Notes: a model not told the origin generated them from the sequence alone. A stretch of DNA of 39,134 bases from Gemmatimonadota bacterium (GCA_003222085.1 QHUK01000043.1:1-39134), one strand, 5' to 3'; shown: positions 14,902 to 24,208, numbered from the stretch's first letter. Translations and numbers: made by a program.

Positions 14902-17900
14902 ATGCGCATTGCTATTCGCTCTCCACTACGCGCATTCCTGGTGCTCGGCGGACTAACCGGCGCGCTGACGCTCGTGCCGGAACAGGGGGCCGCGCAGAGC
15001 TCGGTGACCATCACCGGGCAGGTGACCAACCCGCAGGGTGAGCCGCTCCGGGACGCCAACGTCTCGATCTTCGATCTGAGCATTGGCGTCTGGACCGGGC
15101 CGGATGGTGCCTATCGATTGATCGTTCCCGGCGCCCGGGCGGACGGTAAGCAGGTGAAGCTCGGCGCGCGATTGATCGGCTACCGGATGCAATCATTCGG
15201 CGTGACGCTGACGCCGGGGGCGACGCTGGCGCAGGACTTCCAGCTCGTGTCCGATCCGCTCCGGTTGGACGAGATCGTGGTGACCGGTGCGGGCACCGAG
15301 CAGCTACGCGAGCGGTTGGGCAGCAACGTGACGAGCGTGGCTGCCGCCGAGGTCCAGCGCGCCAACGAGTCCAACGTCGTCCAGGCGCTCGCGGGCAAAG
15401 TGCCCAACGTGCTGACGAACCAGGCGAGTGGGGACGCCGGCGCTTCGACGGCGATTCTCATCCGCGGGCCGAAGTCGTTCGGCACCACCCCGACGGGATT
15501 CTCGCCGTCGCCGCCCCAGCCGGTGATCATCGTGGACGGTGTTCCGCTCAGTAACGTGACCCACGGAGAAGCCGTGCTGTCCGGTGCGCCGTCTCCCAAC
15601 CGCGCGGCGGACATCAACACGGAAGACATCGAGTCGATCGAGATCCTGCCGGGCGCGGCCTCCACCTCGATCTACGGCGCTAGCGCCGGCTCGGCAGGCG
15701 CGATTTTGATCACGACGAAGCGGGGCCGGCCGGGACAGACCACGTACAGCCTGCGCTCGAGCGTCCAGTTCGACGAACCCGTCGGGACGCTGCCGGTACA
15801 GCGCAAGTATGGAGTAGGCTCGGGCGGTGTTTCGAGCAATTGCACTGCCGTGAACTGCCAGATCAACTCGAACTTCTTCTCTTGGGGGCCGGAGCTCGAT
15901 CCCGCGACGCCGACCTACGACCATGGCGCCGAGATGTTCGAGACGGGCCATGCGATCGAAAACACGCTGACGCTGTCGGGCGGCAGCGAGCGCACGACGT
16001 TCTACCTGTCGGCGGGCCAGCTCGATCAAAACGGCTTCATTGTGGGGGACAACGATACCTACCGGCGCTACAGCGCGCGGTTCAGGGGCTCCCACACACT
16101 GTTCGAGAACCTGGTCGTCAGCGCCAGCGTCTCGGTCGTGCAAACCAAGACCAGCGGCGAGGACCGCGGCAACTCGATCAACGGGATCGGGATCAGCGCG
16201 CTGCGCCAGCCGCCGGACTTCAACGCGCAGCAGTACCTCAGCCCCACCACCGGACTGCACCGCTCGTGGCGCTTCCCGAATCCCGGGCCGCTCGCGTTCG
16301 CCACCACCCGCGGCTTCGACAATCCGTTCTACGCGCTTAACGAAGACGCGCTTCTGGGGGAAACGGGGCGCTATCTCGGCAACCTCAACGTCAACTGGAG
16401 ACCGCTCGGGTGGCTGCAGCTCAACTGGACGTTGGGCGGCGATTACACCAGCGACGATCGCACCTACGCCTACGCGCAGGCCAGCTCGGGTACGAACGGC
16501 GGGCAGATGGAGCGCTGGCAGTTCTACGATCGCCTGTTCGATCACCTCCTGACCGCCACCGGGACCCACGAGTTCAATCGCCACGTGCGGGGGGGCCTCA
16601 CGGTGGGCCAGAACCTGAACGAGACCTACTACCGACAGATCGACGTCCTCGGGCAAGTCTGGCTCGCCCCGAAGCCGTTCAAGCTGCAGAACACCACCAC
16701 CCGCACGCTCCCGAACGATGCCGAGCAGCGCCGCCGCGTCGAAGGCTACTTCGCGCAGGCCAACGTCGACCTGTACGATCAGCTGTTCCTGCAGGGCCGC
16801 ATCCGCAACGATGCGAACTCGGCGTTCGGCGTCGGTCACCAGCGGGCGTGGTATCCGGGCGGCAGCGCCGCGTGGAGCTTCGCCAAGGCTGTGCATCTCC
16901 CGGAGCAGATCGTGAGCTTCGGCAAGTTGCGGCTGGCGTATGGCGAAAGCGGCCAGCAACCACCGTTGTACGCCACGCAGGACGTGTTCACGACCACCCG
17001 GTTCATAGACTTCAACCCCGGTTCGCTCCAAGGGACCACGATCAACGGTGTTGGCGGCCTGTACGCCTCGGCCACCCGTGGCAACCCCGACATCAAGCCG
17101 GAACGTGTGCGCGAAGTGGAAGGCGGCGTGGACCTGGGCCTGTTCCGCGGTCGCGCCGACCTGTCCGTGACGCGCTACGATTCCAAGTCCAAGGACGTCG
17201 TGTTCGGCGTGGACCTCGTGCCGTCGACGGGCTACACGACCATGAACATCAACGCCGGCGAGCTGACCAACAAGGGTTGGGAGCTGACCAGCAACATTCA
17301 CGTGCTGCAGCGGCGGGACCTATCCATCGACATCGGGGCCAACTGGGCGCGCAACCGCAACATGGTGACGAGCCTCGGCGCGACCGCGAGTCAGCTCGCC
17401 GGGGACGTGCCGATGGCGACGCCCGAGAACTGCGGTCCTGAGGCCAAGGTGCCGCGCTGTCAGATCGGGATTGGGTCGTCCTTCTCGGGGCAGACGACGC
17501 ACGCGCAGATCGGATACCCGCTCGGCGTGTGGCGCTCCACCGACTTCGCGCGGTGCGGCCGTGGTCTCGGGCTGGTTTCCTTCTCGGGCGCCACGTACGA
17601 CGTCGGGACCGCGTGCGCGGGCGCACCGGACGGCGCTCTGTACATCGCGGCGAACGGTTTCCCGATCACGGATCCAACCGTTCGGGCGGTCGGCAACCCG
17701 TGGCCCGACTGGACTGCCGGGATCTCCCTCACCGCCAGTTACCGGGGCGTGCAGCTGAGCGCGTTTCTCGAGCACCGCCAGGGCGGGGATGTGCTCAACA
17801 TGACGCGCTCCTCGATGGATCAGTACGGGACGCACAAGGACACCGAGATCCGCGGCCAGACCCGCACGTTCGGCAAGGACATGGTGTGTTACAACAAGAC

Positions 17901-18288
17901 GTGCGACGTGCTCAACGGTCCGACGGTCGGCCCGGGTGCCGGGACGGCCGTCGTGATCGGCGAGGGCTGGTTCAGCGGAGGCACGCTGGGCAACGGGCAG
18001 GGCGCTACGGGCGGGCCCATCACGACCCGACTCGAGGACGGGACGAGCACGCGCCTGCGCGAGGTCTCGATCAGCTATTCCTTCACAGGCCCGTGGGTGA
18101 ACAGCCTCGCGGGTATGCGACAGATGGACGTAAAGCTCTCCGGCCGCAACCTCAAGCTGTGGACCGATTACAGCGGCTACGATCCGGAGGTCAGCCTGGG
18201 AGGGGCGCAGCAGGCGAATCGGGGCATCGATTGGTTCAACGCCCCGCTCGACCGCGCCTGGGTCATGCAGCTCACGCTCTATCACTGA
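14902..18288 (+). CDS. SusC/RagA-family TonB-linked outer membrane protein 3
   Basis: A 1128-residue outer-membrane transporter. The ATG at 14902 follows AAGGAGG and starts a signal peptide ending in G-A-A-Q. A regulatory-like beta domain (about 32-118, with A-R-L-I-G-Y) precedes the plug (about 125-270) with I-I-V-D-G-V-P-L and an atypical G-A-A-S-T-S-I-Y-G-A-S-A-G-S-A-G near residue 250, where most relatives have A-L-Y-G and N-G. The barrel carries N-P-D-I-K-P-E and N-K-G-W-E-L. Cysteine pairs in the last third (for example around residues 845-855 and 993-998) suggest disulfide-locked surface loops. SusD3 starts 20 nt downstream. Its leader is related to that of SusC1, so the two may respond to the same signal. 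Substrate unknown. Confidence 0.93.
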   Translation: MRIAIRSPLRAFLVLGGLTGALTLVPEQGAAQSSVTITGQVTNPQGEPLRDANVSIFDLSIGVWTGPDGAYRLIVPGARADGKQVKLGARLIGYRMQSFGVTLTPGATLAQDFQLVSDPLRLDEIVVTGAGTEQLRERLGSNVTSVAAAEVQRANESNVVQALAGKVPNVLTNQASGDAGASTAILIRGPKSFGTTPTGFSPSPPQPVIIVDGVPLSNVTHGEAVLSGAPSPNRAADINTEDIESIEILPGAASTSIYGASAGSAGAILITTKRGRPGQTTYSLRSSVQFDEPVGTLPVQRKYGVGSGGVSSNCTAVNCQINSNFFSWGPELDPATPTYDHGAEMFETGHAIENTLTLSGGSERTTFYLSAGQLDQNGFIVGDNDTYRRYSARFRGSHTLFENLVVSASVSVVQTKTSGEDRGNSINGIGISALRQPPDFNAQQYLSPTTGLHRSWRFPNPGPLAFATTRGFDNPFYALNEDALLGETGRYLGNLNVNWRPLGWLQLNWTLGGDYTSDDRTYAYAQASSGTNGGQMERWQFYDRLFDHLLTATGTHEFNRHVRGGLTVGQNLNETYYRQIDVLGQVWLAPKPFKLQNTTTRTLPNDAEQRRRVEGYFAQANVDLYDQLFLQGRIRNDANSAFGVGHQRAWYPGGSAAWSFAKAVHLPEQIVSFGKLRLAYGESGQQPPLYATQDVFTTTRFIDFNPGSLQGTTINGVGGLYASATRGNPDIKPERVREVEGGVDLGLFRGRADLSVTRYDSKSKDVVFGVDLVPSTGYTTMNINAGELTNKGWELTSNIHVLQRRDLSIDIGANWARNRNMVTSLGATASQLAGDVPMATPENCGPEAKVPRCQIGIGSSFSGQTTHAQIGYPLGVWRSTDFARCGRGLGLVSFSGATYDVGTACAGAPDGALYIAANGFPITDPTVRAVGNPWPDWTAGISLTASYRGVQLSAFLEHRQGGDVLNMTRSSMDQYGTHKDTEIRGQTRTFGKDMVCYNKTCDVLNGPTVGPGAGTAVVIGEGWFSGGTLGNGQGATGGPITTRLEDGTSTRLREVSISYSFTGPWVNSLAGMRQMDVKLSGRNLKLWTDYSGYDPEVSLGGAQQANRGIDWFNAPLDRAWVMQLTLYH

Positions 18289-18307
18289 GCACACGCGAGG
18301 AACAGCG

Positions 18308-19747
18308 ATGAACACCTACACAAAGGCTGGAGCCGTCCTCGCGCTGACGCTGCTCGGTGCGGGATGCAGTGACTTTCTGCAGGGCCCGGGTTTGACCCAG
18401 AACCCGAACAACCCTACCACGGGTACAGCGCTGCAGCAGCTGGTCTCCGTGCAGGCGAACATGGCCACGCGTTTGGAGGGTCAGCTCGCACGCTGCGCGG
18501 GTGTCTACACGCAACAGCTCATTGGGAGCAACAACCAGCAGCTCACCTATTGCACGCAGTACGCGGTCACGGAGGCGGACATCTCGGGTCAGATGAACCA
18601 GTTCTACACCGGCGGCGGCCTGCTCGCCCTGCGGAACATTCAGGCGGCGGCCCAGGCGTCCGGCGACAACTTCCTCTTTGGTATGGCCAAGGTTTGGGAG
18701 GGGCTGGCGATGGGCACCGCGACGTCGGTGTGGGGCGACCTCCCCTACAGCGGGGCCGTCGACCCGAGCATCGCGGAGCCCAACCTGGATTCGCAGGAGA
18801 GCATCTATGCGGCAGTGCAGGCGCGCCTCGACGAAGGGATCGCGGCGCTGCAGGCGGCTGGCGGCGCGGGGAACTGCGTTCCAGCGGAAGGTGATCTGAT
18901 CTACTGCGCTGCAGCCGTGGCACGAGCGACAGAGATCGCGCGTTGGATCGCCGCCGCCTATACCCTGAAGGCCCGCTTCCACTTGCATCTGGTGGAGCGA
19001 CACGGCGTTGGTGAGTATGCGTTGGCCTTGGCAGCGGCGCTGAATGGTATTTCAGAAGCGCCGGCGAACGCGAGTCAGGCGATGAACGGCCAGGCCCCGG
19101 GGGACTTCCGCACGTTCCACGGCACTACCCAGGACTTCGATGCCAACATCTGGGCGGAGTTCCTGTCAACGCGTCAGGACATCGTCGCGGGCAACACGCT
19201 GATCCAGATCCTCAAGGCCCGTAACGACCCGCGCCTCGCGGCGTACTTCGATGCCAACGCCAAGGGGCAATTCATCGGGTCGGATCAGAACAACGTGGCA
19301 GTGCCCAAGGATAGCGCGCCGTCGGTCATCAACACGGGCGTCCGGCGGCAGTTCGCGTTCCGCCAACCGATCGTGACGTGGGCGGAGAACCAGCTCATCC
19401 TGGCCGAGGCGAAGTACATGACGGGCGATTCGGCGGGCGCCGTCGTCAACGTGGACGCGGTGCGGACGGCCGTCGGCATGCCGGCGTTGGGCAACGTGTC
19501 GTTCACGGACGTCATGACGGAGAAGTACATCGCGATGTACCAGAACATCGACGTCTGGTCCGACTACAAGCGCACCTGCATTCCGGCCCTGACGCCGTTC
19601 GGTACGGCCACTGAAGTGCTGGGGCGGCTGCCCTACGGCTCCGCCGAGCGCACCTCGAACCCGCACATTCCGCTGCCGTCAGCCTATCCGGCGGGCACGA
19701 CGGGATCGTCTCCGGTGCGTAACTGGAACGATCGGGACCATTGCTAG
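18308..19747 (+). CDS. SusD-like outer membrane lipoprotein 3 (SusD-like_2 type)
   Basis: A 479-residue lipoprotein partner of SusC3. The signal ends in L-G-A-G-C (cysteine 20), then S-D-F-L and T-Q-N-P-N-N-P-T-T-G, marking the SusD-like_2 branch as in SusD2. Helical repeats follow, with W-E-G-L-A-M-G-T-A-T-S-V-W-G-D-L-P-Y-S around residue 138 and L-I-L-A-E-A-K-Y near residue 365. Several cysteines are present along the chain and one is the last residue, which is unusual and may form a disulfide. GAGGAACAG precedes the ATG. A strong hairpin after the stop ends the operon. Ligand unknown. Confidence 0.88.
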   Translation: MNTYTKAGAVLALTLLGAGCSDFLQGPGLTQNPNNPTTGTALQQLVSVQANMATRLEGQLARCAGVYTQQLIGSNNQQLTYCTQYAVTEADISGQMNQFYTGGGLLALRNIQAAAQASGDNFLFGMAKVWEGLAMGTATSVWGDLPYSGAVDPSIAEPNLDSQESIYAAVQARLDEGIAALQAAGGAGNCVPAEGDLIYCAAAVARATEIARWIAAAYTLKARFHLHLVERHGVGEYALALAAALNGISEAPANASQAMNGQAPGDFRTFHGTTQDFDANIWAEFLSTRQDIVAGNTLIQILKARNDPRLAAYFDANAKGQFIGSDQNNVAVPKDSAPSVINTGVRRQFAFRQPIVTWAENQLILAEAKYMTGDSAGAVVNVDAVRTAVGMPALGNVSFTDVMTEKYIAMYQNIDVWSDYKRTCIPALTPFGTATEVLGRLPYGSAERTSNPHIPLPSAYPAGTTGSSPVRNWNDRDHC

Positions 19748-19770
19748 TCGGGCGATTGGCGTGACACGGA

Positions 19771-19804
19771 GACGGCCGGTCCGGCTGTGACCGGACCGGT
19801 CGTC
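19771..19804 (+). terminator. Terminator after SusD3
   Basis: A 14-bp stem with one G-T pair, GACGGCCGGTCCGG (19771-19784) with CCGGACCGGTCGTC (19791-19804), followed by CCTTGT. It overlaps a possible GTG start of the next gene at 19787, which supports the later ATG for that gene. Confidence 0.7.
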
Positions 19805-19834
19805 CCTTGTGCTCTCACCCTGCGAGCTGGCAGA

Positions 19835-20296
19835 ATGGATGGCATGTACGCGAAGCGCTCATCCCGTTGGGCCGTGCGGGTCCTGCCGCTCCTCGCGGCG
19901 TGTTACACCCAACGCCCGCTGACCGTGCCCGTGCCGGCGGTGGGGACGCAAATCGTGGCCAGCGTCACCGACTCGGGCGTCGTCGCCATGAGCAACGCGC
20001 TCGGGCCGGGCGCCGTGGAGGTGGAGGGAGTGATCGCCGCGGCGGACGCCAGTGCGTGGGAGCTGCAGCTGGTTCGCGTCGACTATCGTGGCGGCACGTC
20101 GACCCTGTGGAAGCGCGAGGTGGTCACGTTCCCGCGTTCGACGCTGGCAACCCCGATCGAGAAGCGGCGGGACAAGAGGAAGAGCTGGCTCGCGGCGGGG
20201 CTCATCACCGCCTCGGCGCTGCTGGCCGCTCGGGTATTCACCGGAGCGCTTGGCGGCGGCGGGGGCTCCGACACTCCGCCGACACCAGCCAACTGA
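19835..20296 (+). CDS. Small lipoprotein, family A copy 3
   Basis: A 153-residue relative of the two lipoproteins at 38-931. The signal ends in L-L-A-A-C (cysteine 23, or 20 if the ATG at 19844 is used). The shared motif order follows: Y-x-x-x-P-L-T, V-G-T-Q-I-V-A-S-V-T, L-G-P, V-E-G, the W-K-R-E-V-V-T-F-P block, a basic R-R-D-K-R-K stretch and a hydrophobic helix near 129-143 before a Gly-rich tail. The GTG at 19787 is rejected because it lies inside the SusD3 terminator. The gene runs convergent to plug protein 3, leaving five bases between the stops. Function unknown. Confidence 0.7.
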   Translation: MDGMYAKRSSRWAVRVLPLLAACYTQRPLTVPVPAVGTQIVASVTDSGVVAMSNALGPGAVEVEGVIAAADASAWELQLVRVDYRGGTSTLWKREVVTFPRSTLATPIEKRRDKRKSWLAAGLITASALLAARVFTGALGGGGGSDTPPTPAN

Positions 20297-20301
20297 ACGC
20301 G

Positions 20302-21090
20302 TCACTCGTCCTTGGGGGGCCGGTCGTCCTCGTTGCCCATTCTCGTCCAGATCACGATCACGCCACACCGCGCGTTGAGCAGGTTGGACTGGAACTGGGG
20401 GGGAATTTGTGACGTGCCGCTGTATACCTCGACCGCGAGAATGTCCTCGGGGACGACGTACTGGTCGATCGAAATGTCCCCGGTCACGGGGAACGGCGTG
20501 CCGTTGACGTAGAACAACACCGGGCACGGGCGGGCGCCCGTGACGCCGATGGTGCGCGCCATGCGCACCATCTCGGTCGGACCGAACGGGCCGGGAATGG
20601 ATTGGATCACCACACCGGGGACGCGTCGCAGGACGTCGGTCACGACGCGGGGCTGCATCTGGGTGATCTCGCGGCGATTGAAGAAGTGACCGTCGCCGTG
20701 GGCCCTCCGCTCCTCGAACCCTCGCATGGCCGGCAGGAGCGCCGGTTCCCCCTCGACCTCCACCGGGTTGAGCGGTACGGGCGCGAGGGTGAGGACCACG
20801 CGGACGGACAGCGTCTCGCCCGCCCGGATCGTCACGGGTTGCAGAAACTCGCGGTAGCCCAGCCGCCGGACCTCGAGGACGTGATCTCCGTGGGACACGC
20901 CGGTCAGCCGAAACCGACCGTCCTTGTCCGACACGACCATCCCCACGCCGGCCATGCGGATCCGGGCCTCCGCCAACGGGGTCGACTCCTCGCCGACCAC
21001 GGTGCCCGTCAACGTTCCCGATGCCTGCGCGGCGACCTGAAGCGGCAGGAGCAGCGACAGTAGGGAGCGGCGAGCCGTATTCAGGTGCAA
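20302..21090 (-). CDS. Barrel-less receptor front end: CarboxypepD_reg-like plus plug domain
   Basis: A 262-residue exported protein that looks like the first quarter of a SusC receptor and then stops. A signal peptide (cut near A-A-Q-A, residues 20-23) is followed by a carboxypeptidase-regulatory-like domain (about 26-108; G-T-V-V-G-E-E-S-T-P-L, V-R-R-L-G-Y) and a plug-like domain (about 125-255) with D-V-L-R-R-V-P-G-V-V-I, F-Y-V-N-G-T-P, L-A-V-E-V-Y-S-G and C-G-V-I-V-I-W-T. The tail is charged and no barrel follows. The only fitting start is a TTG at 21090, with GAAGG upstream; a TTGACA promoter lies just beyond. Unlike the two other plug-only proteins it has no lipobox, so it may be soluble in the periplasm. 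A partner or regulator of a SusC is possible; function unknown. Confidence 0.8.
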   Translation of the reverse strand: MHLNTARRSLLSLLLPLQVAAQASGTLTGTVVGEESTPLAEARIRMAGVGMVVSDKDGRFRLTGVSHGDHVLEVRRLGYREFLQPVTIRAGETLSVRVVLTLAPVPLNPVEVEGEPALLPAMRGFEERRAHGDGHFFNRREITQMQPRVVTDVLRRVPGVVIQSIPGPFGPTEMVRMARTIGVTGARPCPVLFYVNGTPFPVTGDISIDQYVVPEDILAVEVYSGTSQIPPQFQSNLLNARCGVIVIWTRMGNEDDRPPKDE

Positions 21091-21128
21091 GATGCGCCGG
21101 CCTTCACTGGAAGTCGCTCGACGAGTCC

Positions 21129-21158
21129 ATCTTGCCGGTCGGTGCGCGCCGTTGTCAA
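21129..21158 (-). promoter_or_regulatory. Promoter of plug protein 3
   Basis: Minus strand TTGACA (21158-21153), 18-nt spacer, CAAGAT (21134-21129). Transcription would start about 30 bases before the TTG at 21090. No terminator hairpin is visible in the 87 bases after the di-heme oxidoreductase stop, so readthrough from that operon is also possible. Confidence 0.6.
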
Positions 21159-21177
21159 GAAGAAGAGCGGCCGTCTG

Positions 21178-22377
21178 CTAGAGCGTCTCGAGAAACGCGA
21201 TCAGCTCGACCTGGTTACCGGGCGAGAGGGCCGCAAAGCGGTCACGTGCCGCACTCGCTTCGCCGCCGTGCCGCATGATCGCGTCCCGGAGGCTCGTGAC
21301 CCGGCCGTCGTGCAGTAGCAGCTCCCGAAAGCGTAACCCCATCAGCGGCGCCGTGCGCACCTCGGACGGCCTCGCCCCCGGCCCGCACACGTCCGCGAGC
21401 GCCGGGCCCATATCGTGGAGGAGCAAGTCTGAATACAGGTTCACACGGCGCCGATCGAGAGCCGACACCGGTGACGGACCCGTCCTGAGCCCGGGAACGT
21501 GGCATCCCGCGCAGCCGATGGCTGCGAACCACCGCTCGCCCTGCGCCACGGCCGCCGTCAGCCCGGCACGTGGCGGGCCGCGGCCGGGGGGGGCCAGGAA
21601 GCGGACGAAATCGGTGAGACGGGCGACCGCGGAATCGGCGACTTCGGGATCGGGCGCCGGGTCGGCCTGCGCCGGTACGGGCCGTCCCTGCACCGCATCC
21701 CGGGGATAGCGCGACGTCGTGAGGCCCATCTCGAAGCGCAGCGCCGTGGCCGCGAACTCGGCGAGCGTTGCGACGTCTGCCTTGCGGCCGAACCGCCCCA
21801 CCCGGCCGTCCGCCGTGCGGCCCACCCGGCCCGCAACTCCGTCATGATGGGCGCGCTCCCGCTCCTGCAACTCGAGCAGGGCTGCATCGGGCACGGCATC
21901 GACGAACCCCAGGCCGTAGAGCGCTGGCGCAGTGAAGCGCCCCGTGGTAGCGGCGGGCGGCGGCGATTCGCCGTTGAGCCCCAGCGCCCGGGCCTGCGGG
22001 GTCAACTGCCGCCGGACGTTCTCTCCCCCTGCCTCGGTGAGCTGGTTACAGCCCGTCGCCCGATCGAACCGCGTTGCTTTGAGCACCCGCTCTCCGCCCA
22101 CGCCGCCGCTGGCGGGTGAGGTGTGGCAGGCACTGCACTGGTTTTCGTTGAAGGCGGGGCCCAGGCCCTCGGCGGGGGTAAATACGTGGTTGAACAGCTC
22201 GGCCCCCGCTCGGAAACGCGCCAGCTCGGCGGCTCCGAGGCCTGGAAGCGGCGCACCGGGCTCGCCCGTCGCGGCAGCTCGGCCGCCACACCCCGCGCCC
22301 CCGAGCACGGCGAGGAGCCGGAGCGCCACGCCGAGCGAGATCCGGTTACCGGACCCGCCGGAAGAATCCCGAAGCAT
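21178..22377 (-). CDS. Di-heme oxidoreductase (DHOR / thiol-oxidoreductase family) lipoprotein
   Basis: A 399-residue c-type cytochrome of the COG3488 di-heme oxidoreductase family. Two heme-binding motifs are visible, C-S-A-C-H at 81-85 and C-A-G-C-H near 287, each in typical surroundings (F-N-E-N-Q before the first, F-A-A-I-G before the second). The closing region has A-P-L-M-G-L-R-F-R and L-L-H-D-G-R, which are family hallmarks. The start at 22377 gives a signal with lipobox G-A-G-C (cysteine 30); it overlaps the upstream gene by 32 nt. Relatives often sit in clusters with imelysin-type iron-uptake genes, but no imelysin gene is seen here. As the last gene after SusC4-SusD4 it may oxidise or reduce the imported ligand, or a metal, at the cell surface or periplasm. 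The substrate is inference only. Confidence 0.88.
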   Translation of the reverse strand: MLRDSSGGSGNRISLGVALRLLAVLGGAGCGGRAAATGEPGAPLPGLGAAELARFRAGAELFNHVFTPAEGLGPAFNENQCSACHTSPASGGVGGERVLKATRFDRATGCNQLTEAGGENVRRQLTPQARALGLNGESPPPAATTGRFTAPALYGLGFVDAVPDAALLELQERERAHHDGVAGRVGRTADGRVGRFGRKADVATLAEFAATALRFEMGLTTSRYPRDAVQGRPVPAQADPAPDPEVADSAVARLTDFVRFLAPPGRGPPRAGLTAAVAQGERWFAAIGCAGCHVPGLRTGPSPVSALDRRRVNLYSDLLLHDMGPALADVCGPGARPSEVRTAPLMGLRFRELLLHDGRVTSLRDAIMRHGGEASAARDRFAALSPGNQVELIAFLETL

Positions 22378-22759
22378 CGAGATTGGGAGGCAGCCGCACC
22401 TGCAGGACCTCCCCGGGCTGCGGGCTGAGCACGTCTGACACGTAGTGCCCACCGCCTATCACGAGGAACAGCTCGACCACGAGCGGCCGCGGGGTCCAGG
22501 GAATGGCGACCTGGGCTTGGCTCAGGTTGCCGCCGACAGTCCCGAGGGGATAGCGCGCTCCGCCCGCGTACAGCGCGTACAAGCGTGCGTCATAGTAATT
22601 GTCGTTGATGACCTCCACGAACACGCTGTCAGGTGCATCCGGGGTCACGTGTTGGACATCGACGACGCGACCGCGGGCGCAGGTGACTGCGAGCACTACC
22701 GCGGCGGCGCCGAACGCCAGCGCGGCCAGCCCGGTCAGGCGCCGGGACTGCGGGCCCAC
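22346..22759 (-). CDS. Small membrane-anchored protein in SusCD4 operon
   Basis: A 137-residue protein with a hydrophobic start ending in L-A-V-T-C (cysteine near residue 27), which could be a lipobox or a simple anchor. The rest is a compact beta-rich domain with V-F-V-E-V-I-N-D-N-Y-Y-D-A-R-L-Y and L-G-T-V-G-G-N, a pattern I have no name for but which resembles small beta-sandwich lipoproteins. The GTG start at 22759 lies 12 nt after the SusD4 stop behind an AGGAG site, and its end overlaps the di-heme gene, so all four genes appear co-transcribed. Function unknown. Confidence 0.7.
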   Translation of the reverse strand: MGPQSRRLTGLAALAFGAAAVVLAVTCARGRVVDVQHVTPDAPDSVFVEVINDNYYDARLYALYAGGARYPLGTVGGNLSQAQVAIPWTPRPLVVELFLVIGGGHYVSDVLSPQPGEVLQVRLPPNLDASGFFRRVR

Positions 22760-22771
22760 CAGCCGCGACTC

Positions 22772-24208
22772 CTAGATTCCGGGTGGGATCAGCGGGTTCG
22801 CAGGTGGCTGGATGTTTGGGTTCCCTTGGTACTCCTCCAAGGGGAGTGGGAAGCAGGTCCAGATGCCGTAGACGCCCCACTCCTGGTTGACGTGGTTGCC
22901 CGTTGGGAAGAAGTCCCCCACCCCGTCACGCTTCCAGCGGCGCAGGTCCCCGAGCCGAAGCCCGCCCTGGTAGAAGTCGCGGGAACGCTGCACCCGCAGC
23001 TCGTCGAACAGCGCCGGGCCGGTAAGGGTCACCGCAGGCTCGTTGCCGACCGCACGCCGGTCGTTGACGAACTGATTCACGGCAGCGTCGTTGCCGCCCT
23101 GGCGCATCATGGCCTCGTACAGGTCGTGCTGGGCCTCGAGGTAGTCGGCCAAGAGGACCCTAGTGTCCTTCTGGTACAGCAGCAAGGGTCCCCTGTCGCC
23201 CGTCGGGTCCGGCGTGGCGCCCGTGCAGCCGGGGCACGACGCGGAAGCCGGCGCGATGGTTTGCCCCGAGTAGCCGCTGAAGCGGAGCCCCTGATACGGC
23301 TTGTAGAGCTTGGTCAGACCGTTGTGCCCGAAGGTCCAGCGGGTGGTGTGCTGGATCCGGGGGTCGGTTTGGGTCGCCACGAGGTCCTGTGTGCCGAAGG
23401 TCCCCTGGAGGAAGAACGGCGAGACCCCCATGGTGTGATTGGCGCCGTGGGTCCGGTCGAACAGGCCGTCGAACTGCGAATCCTGGACGGCCGCGTATTC
23501 CACCCAATACTTGAACGCCGGATCCGTCACCTGTGACGCCTCGGCGATCGTGTTCGCGAAGTCCCCGAGGTTGAGGTAGGTGCGTGCGAGCCCGACGTGC
23601 GCGAGCTTCACGATATTGGTTTGACCGGTGGCGGTGGCCACCTGGATGGCGCGCTGAAACCAGGGGATGGCCTGCTGAAACACCTCCGGCGGACTGAGGA
23701 TAGTGTTGCCCGGGTTTTGCGCCGTGGCGAACACGGCCTGGCACATGCTTTCGCCGATGAACACATAGCCGTACGCCGCCAGGACGGCTGTCGTGGCGAT
23801 GCGTTTGTCATTCGGGTCGGCGAGCGTCTCGAGGCGTGCCGTCACGTCCTCCCCTAACCGCACCACCCGGCTGAGCCCGCTCCACAGCGAGAAGACAGGG
23901 CCCTCCGTATAGTTGACGATCCGCTGGTTGACGCGGGCAAAATCCTCCCAGTTGATCCCGGTCACCTGCTCATCGGTGAGGAAGTTCGCGCTCCACAACA
24001 GCGCGCCGTTTCTCCTGGTGTAGATGTTCTCCAGCTCGCTGATCACGCCATTGACTTCTGCGGTGAGGAGCGCGGAGTTGTTGAGCTGGTCCACCCCTAC
24101 CTGCTGGGGGTTGTTCACCTTCAAGATGTCGTTGCAGCCGACGAGGGGGCCGAGCAGCCATGCGAGGCAGGACCATCTCGTCAGTCGTGCGATCGAGTGC
24201 ATCCGCAT
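22772..24208 (-). CDS. SusD/RagB-family outer membrane lipoprotein 4
   Basis: A 478-residue lipoprotein with lipobox L-V-G-C (cysteine 25) followed by N-D-I-L-K-V-N-N-P, the standard mature SusD start. Helical repeats follow, with G-Y-V-F-I-G-E-S-M-C-Q-A-V near residue 152, matching the A-E-T-W-C-S-G block of SusD1, and G-L-R-L-G-D-L-R-R-W-K close to the end, a canonical carboxy-terminal motif. Two close cysteines in S-C-P-G-C-T-G (near residue 328) could form a disulfide or bind a metal. It starts 11 nt after the SusC4 stop. Ligand unknown; the di-heme gene downstream hints at a redox-active or metal-bearing cargo. Confidence 0.9.
   Translation of the reverse strand: MRMHSIARLTRWSCLAWLLGPLVGCNDILKVNNPQQVGVDQLNNSALLTAEVNGVISELENIYTRRNGALLWSANFLTDEQVTGINWEDFARVNQRIVNYTEGPVFSLWSGLSRVVRLGEDVTARLETLADPNDKRIATTAVLAAYGYVFIGESMCQAVFATAQNPGNTILSPPEVFQQAIPWFQRAIQVATATGQTNIVKLAHVGLARTYLNLGDFANTIAEASQVTDPAFKYWVEYAAVQDSQFDGLFDRTHGANHTMGVSPFFLQGTFGTQDLVATQTDPRIQHTTRWTFGHNGLTKLYKPYQGLRFSGYSGQTIAPASASCPGCTGATPDPTGDRGPLLLYQKDTRVLLADYLEAQHDLYEAMMRQGGNDAAVNQFVNDRRAVGNEPAVTLTGPALFDELRVQRSRDFYQGGLRLGDLRRWKRDGVGDFFPTGNHVNQEWGVYGIWTCFPLPLEEYQGNPNIQPPANPLIPPGI

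Noticed and set aside
19787..19834. GTG start for lipoprotein family A copy 3
   Set aside because: It lies within the hairpin that terminates SusD3 and adds residues before the signal peptide.
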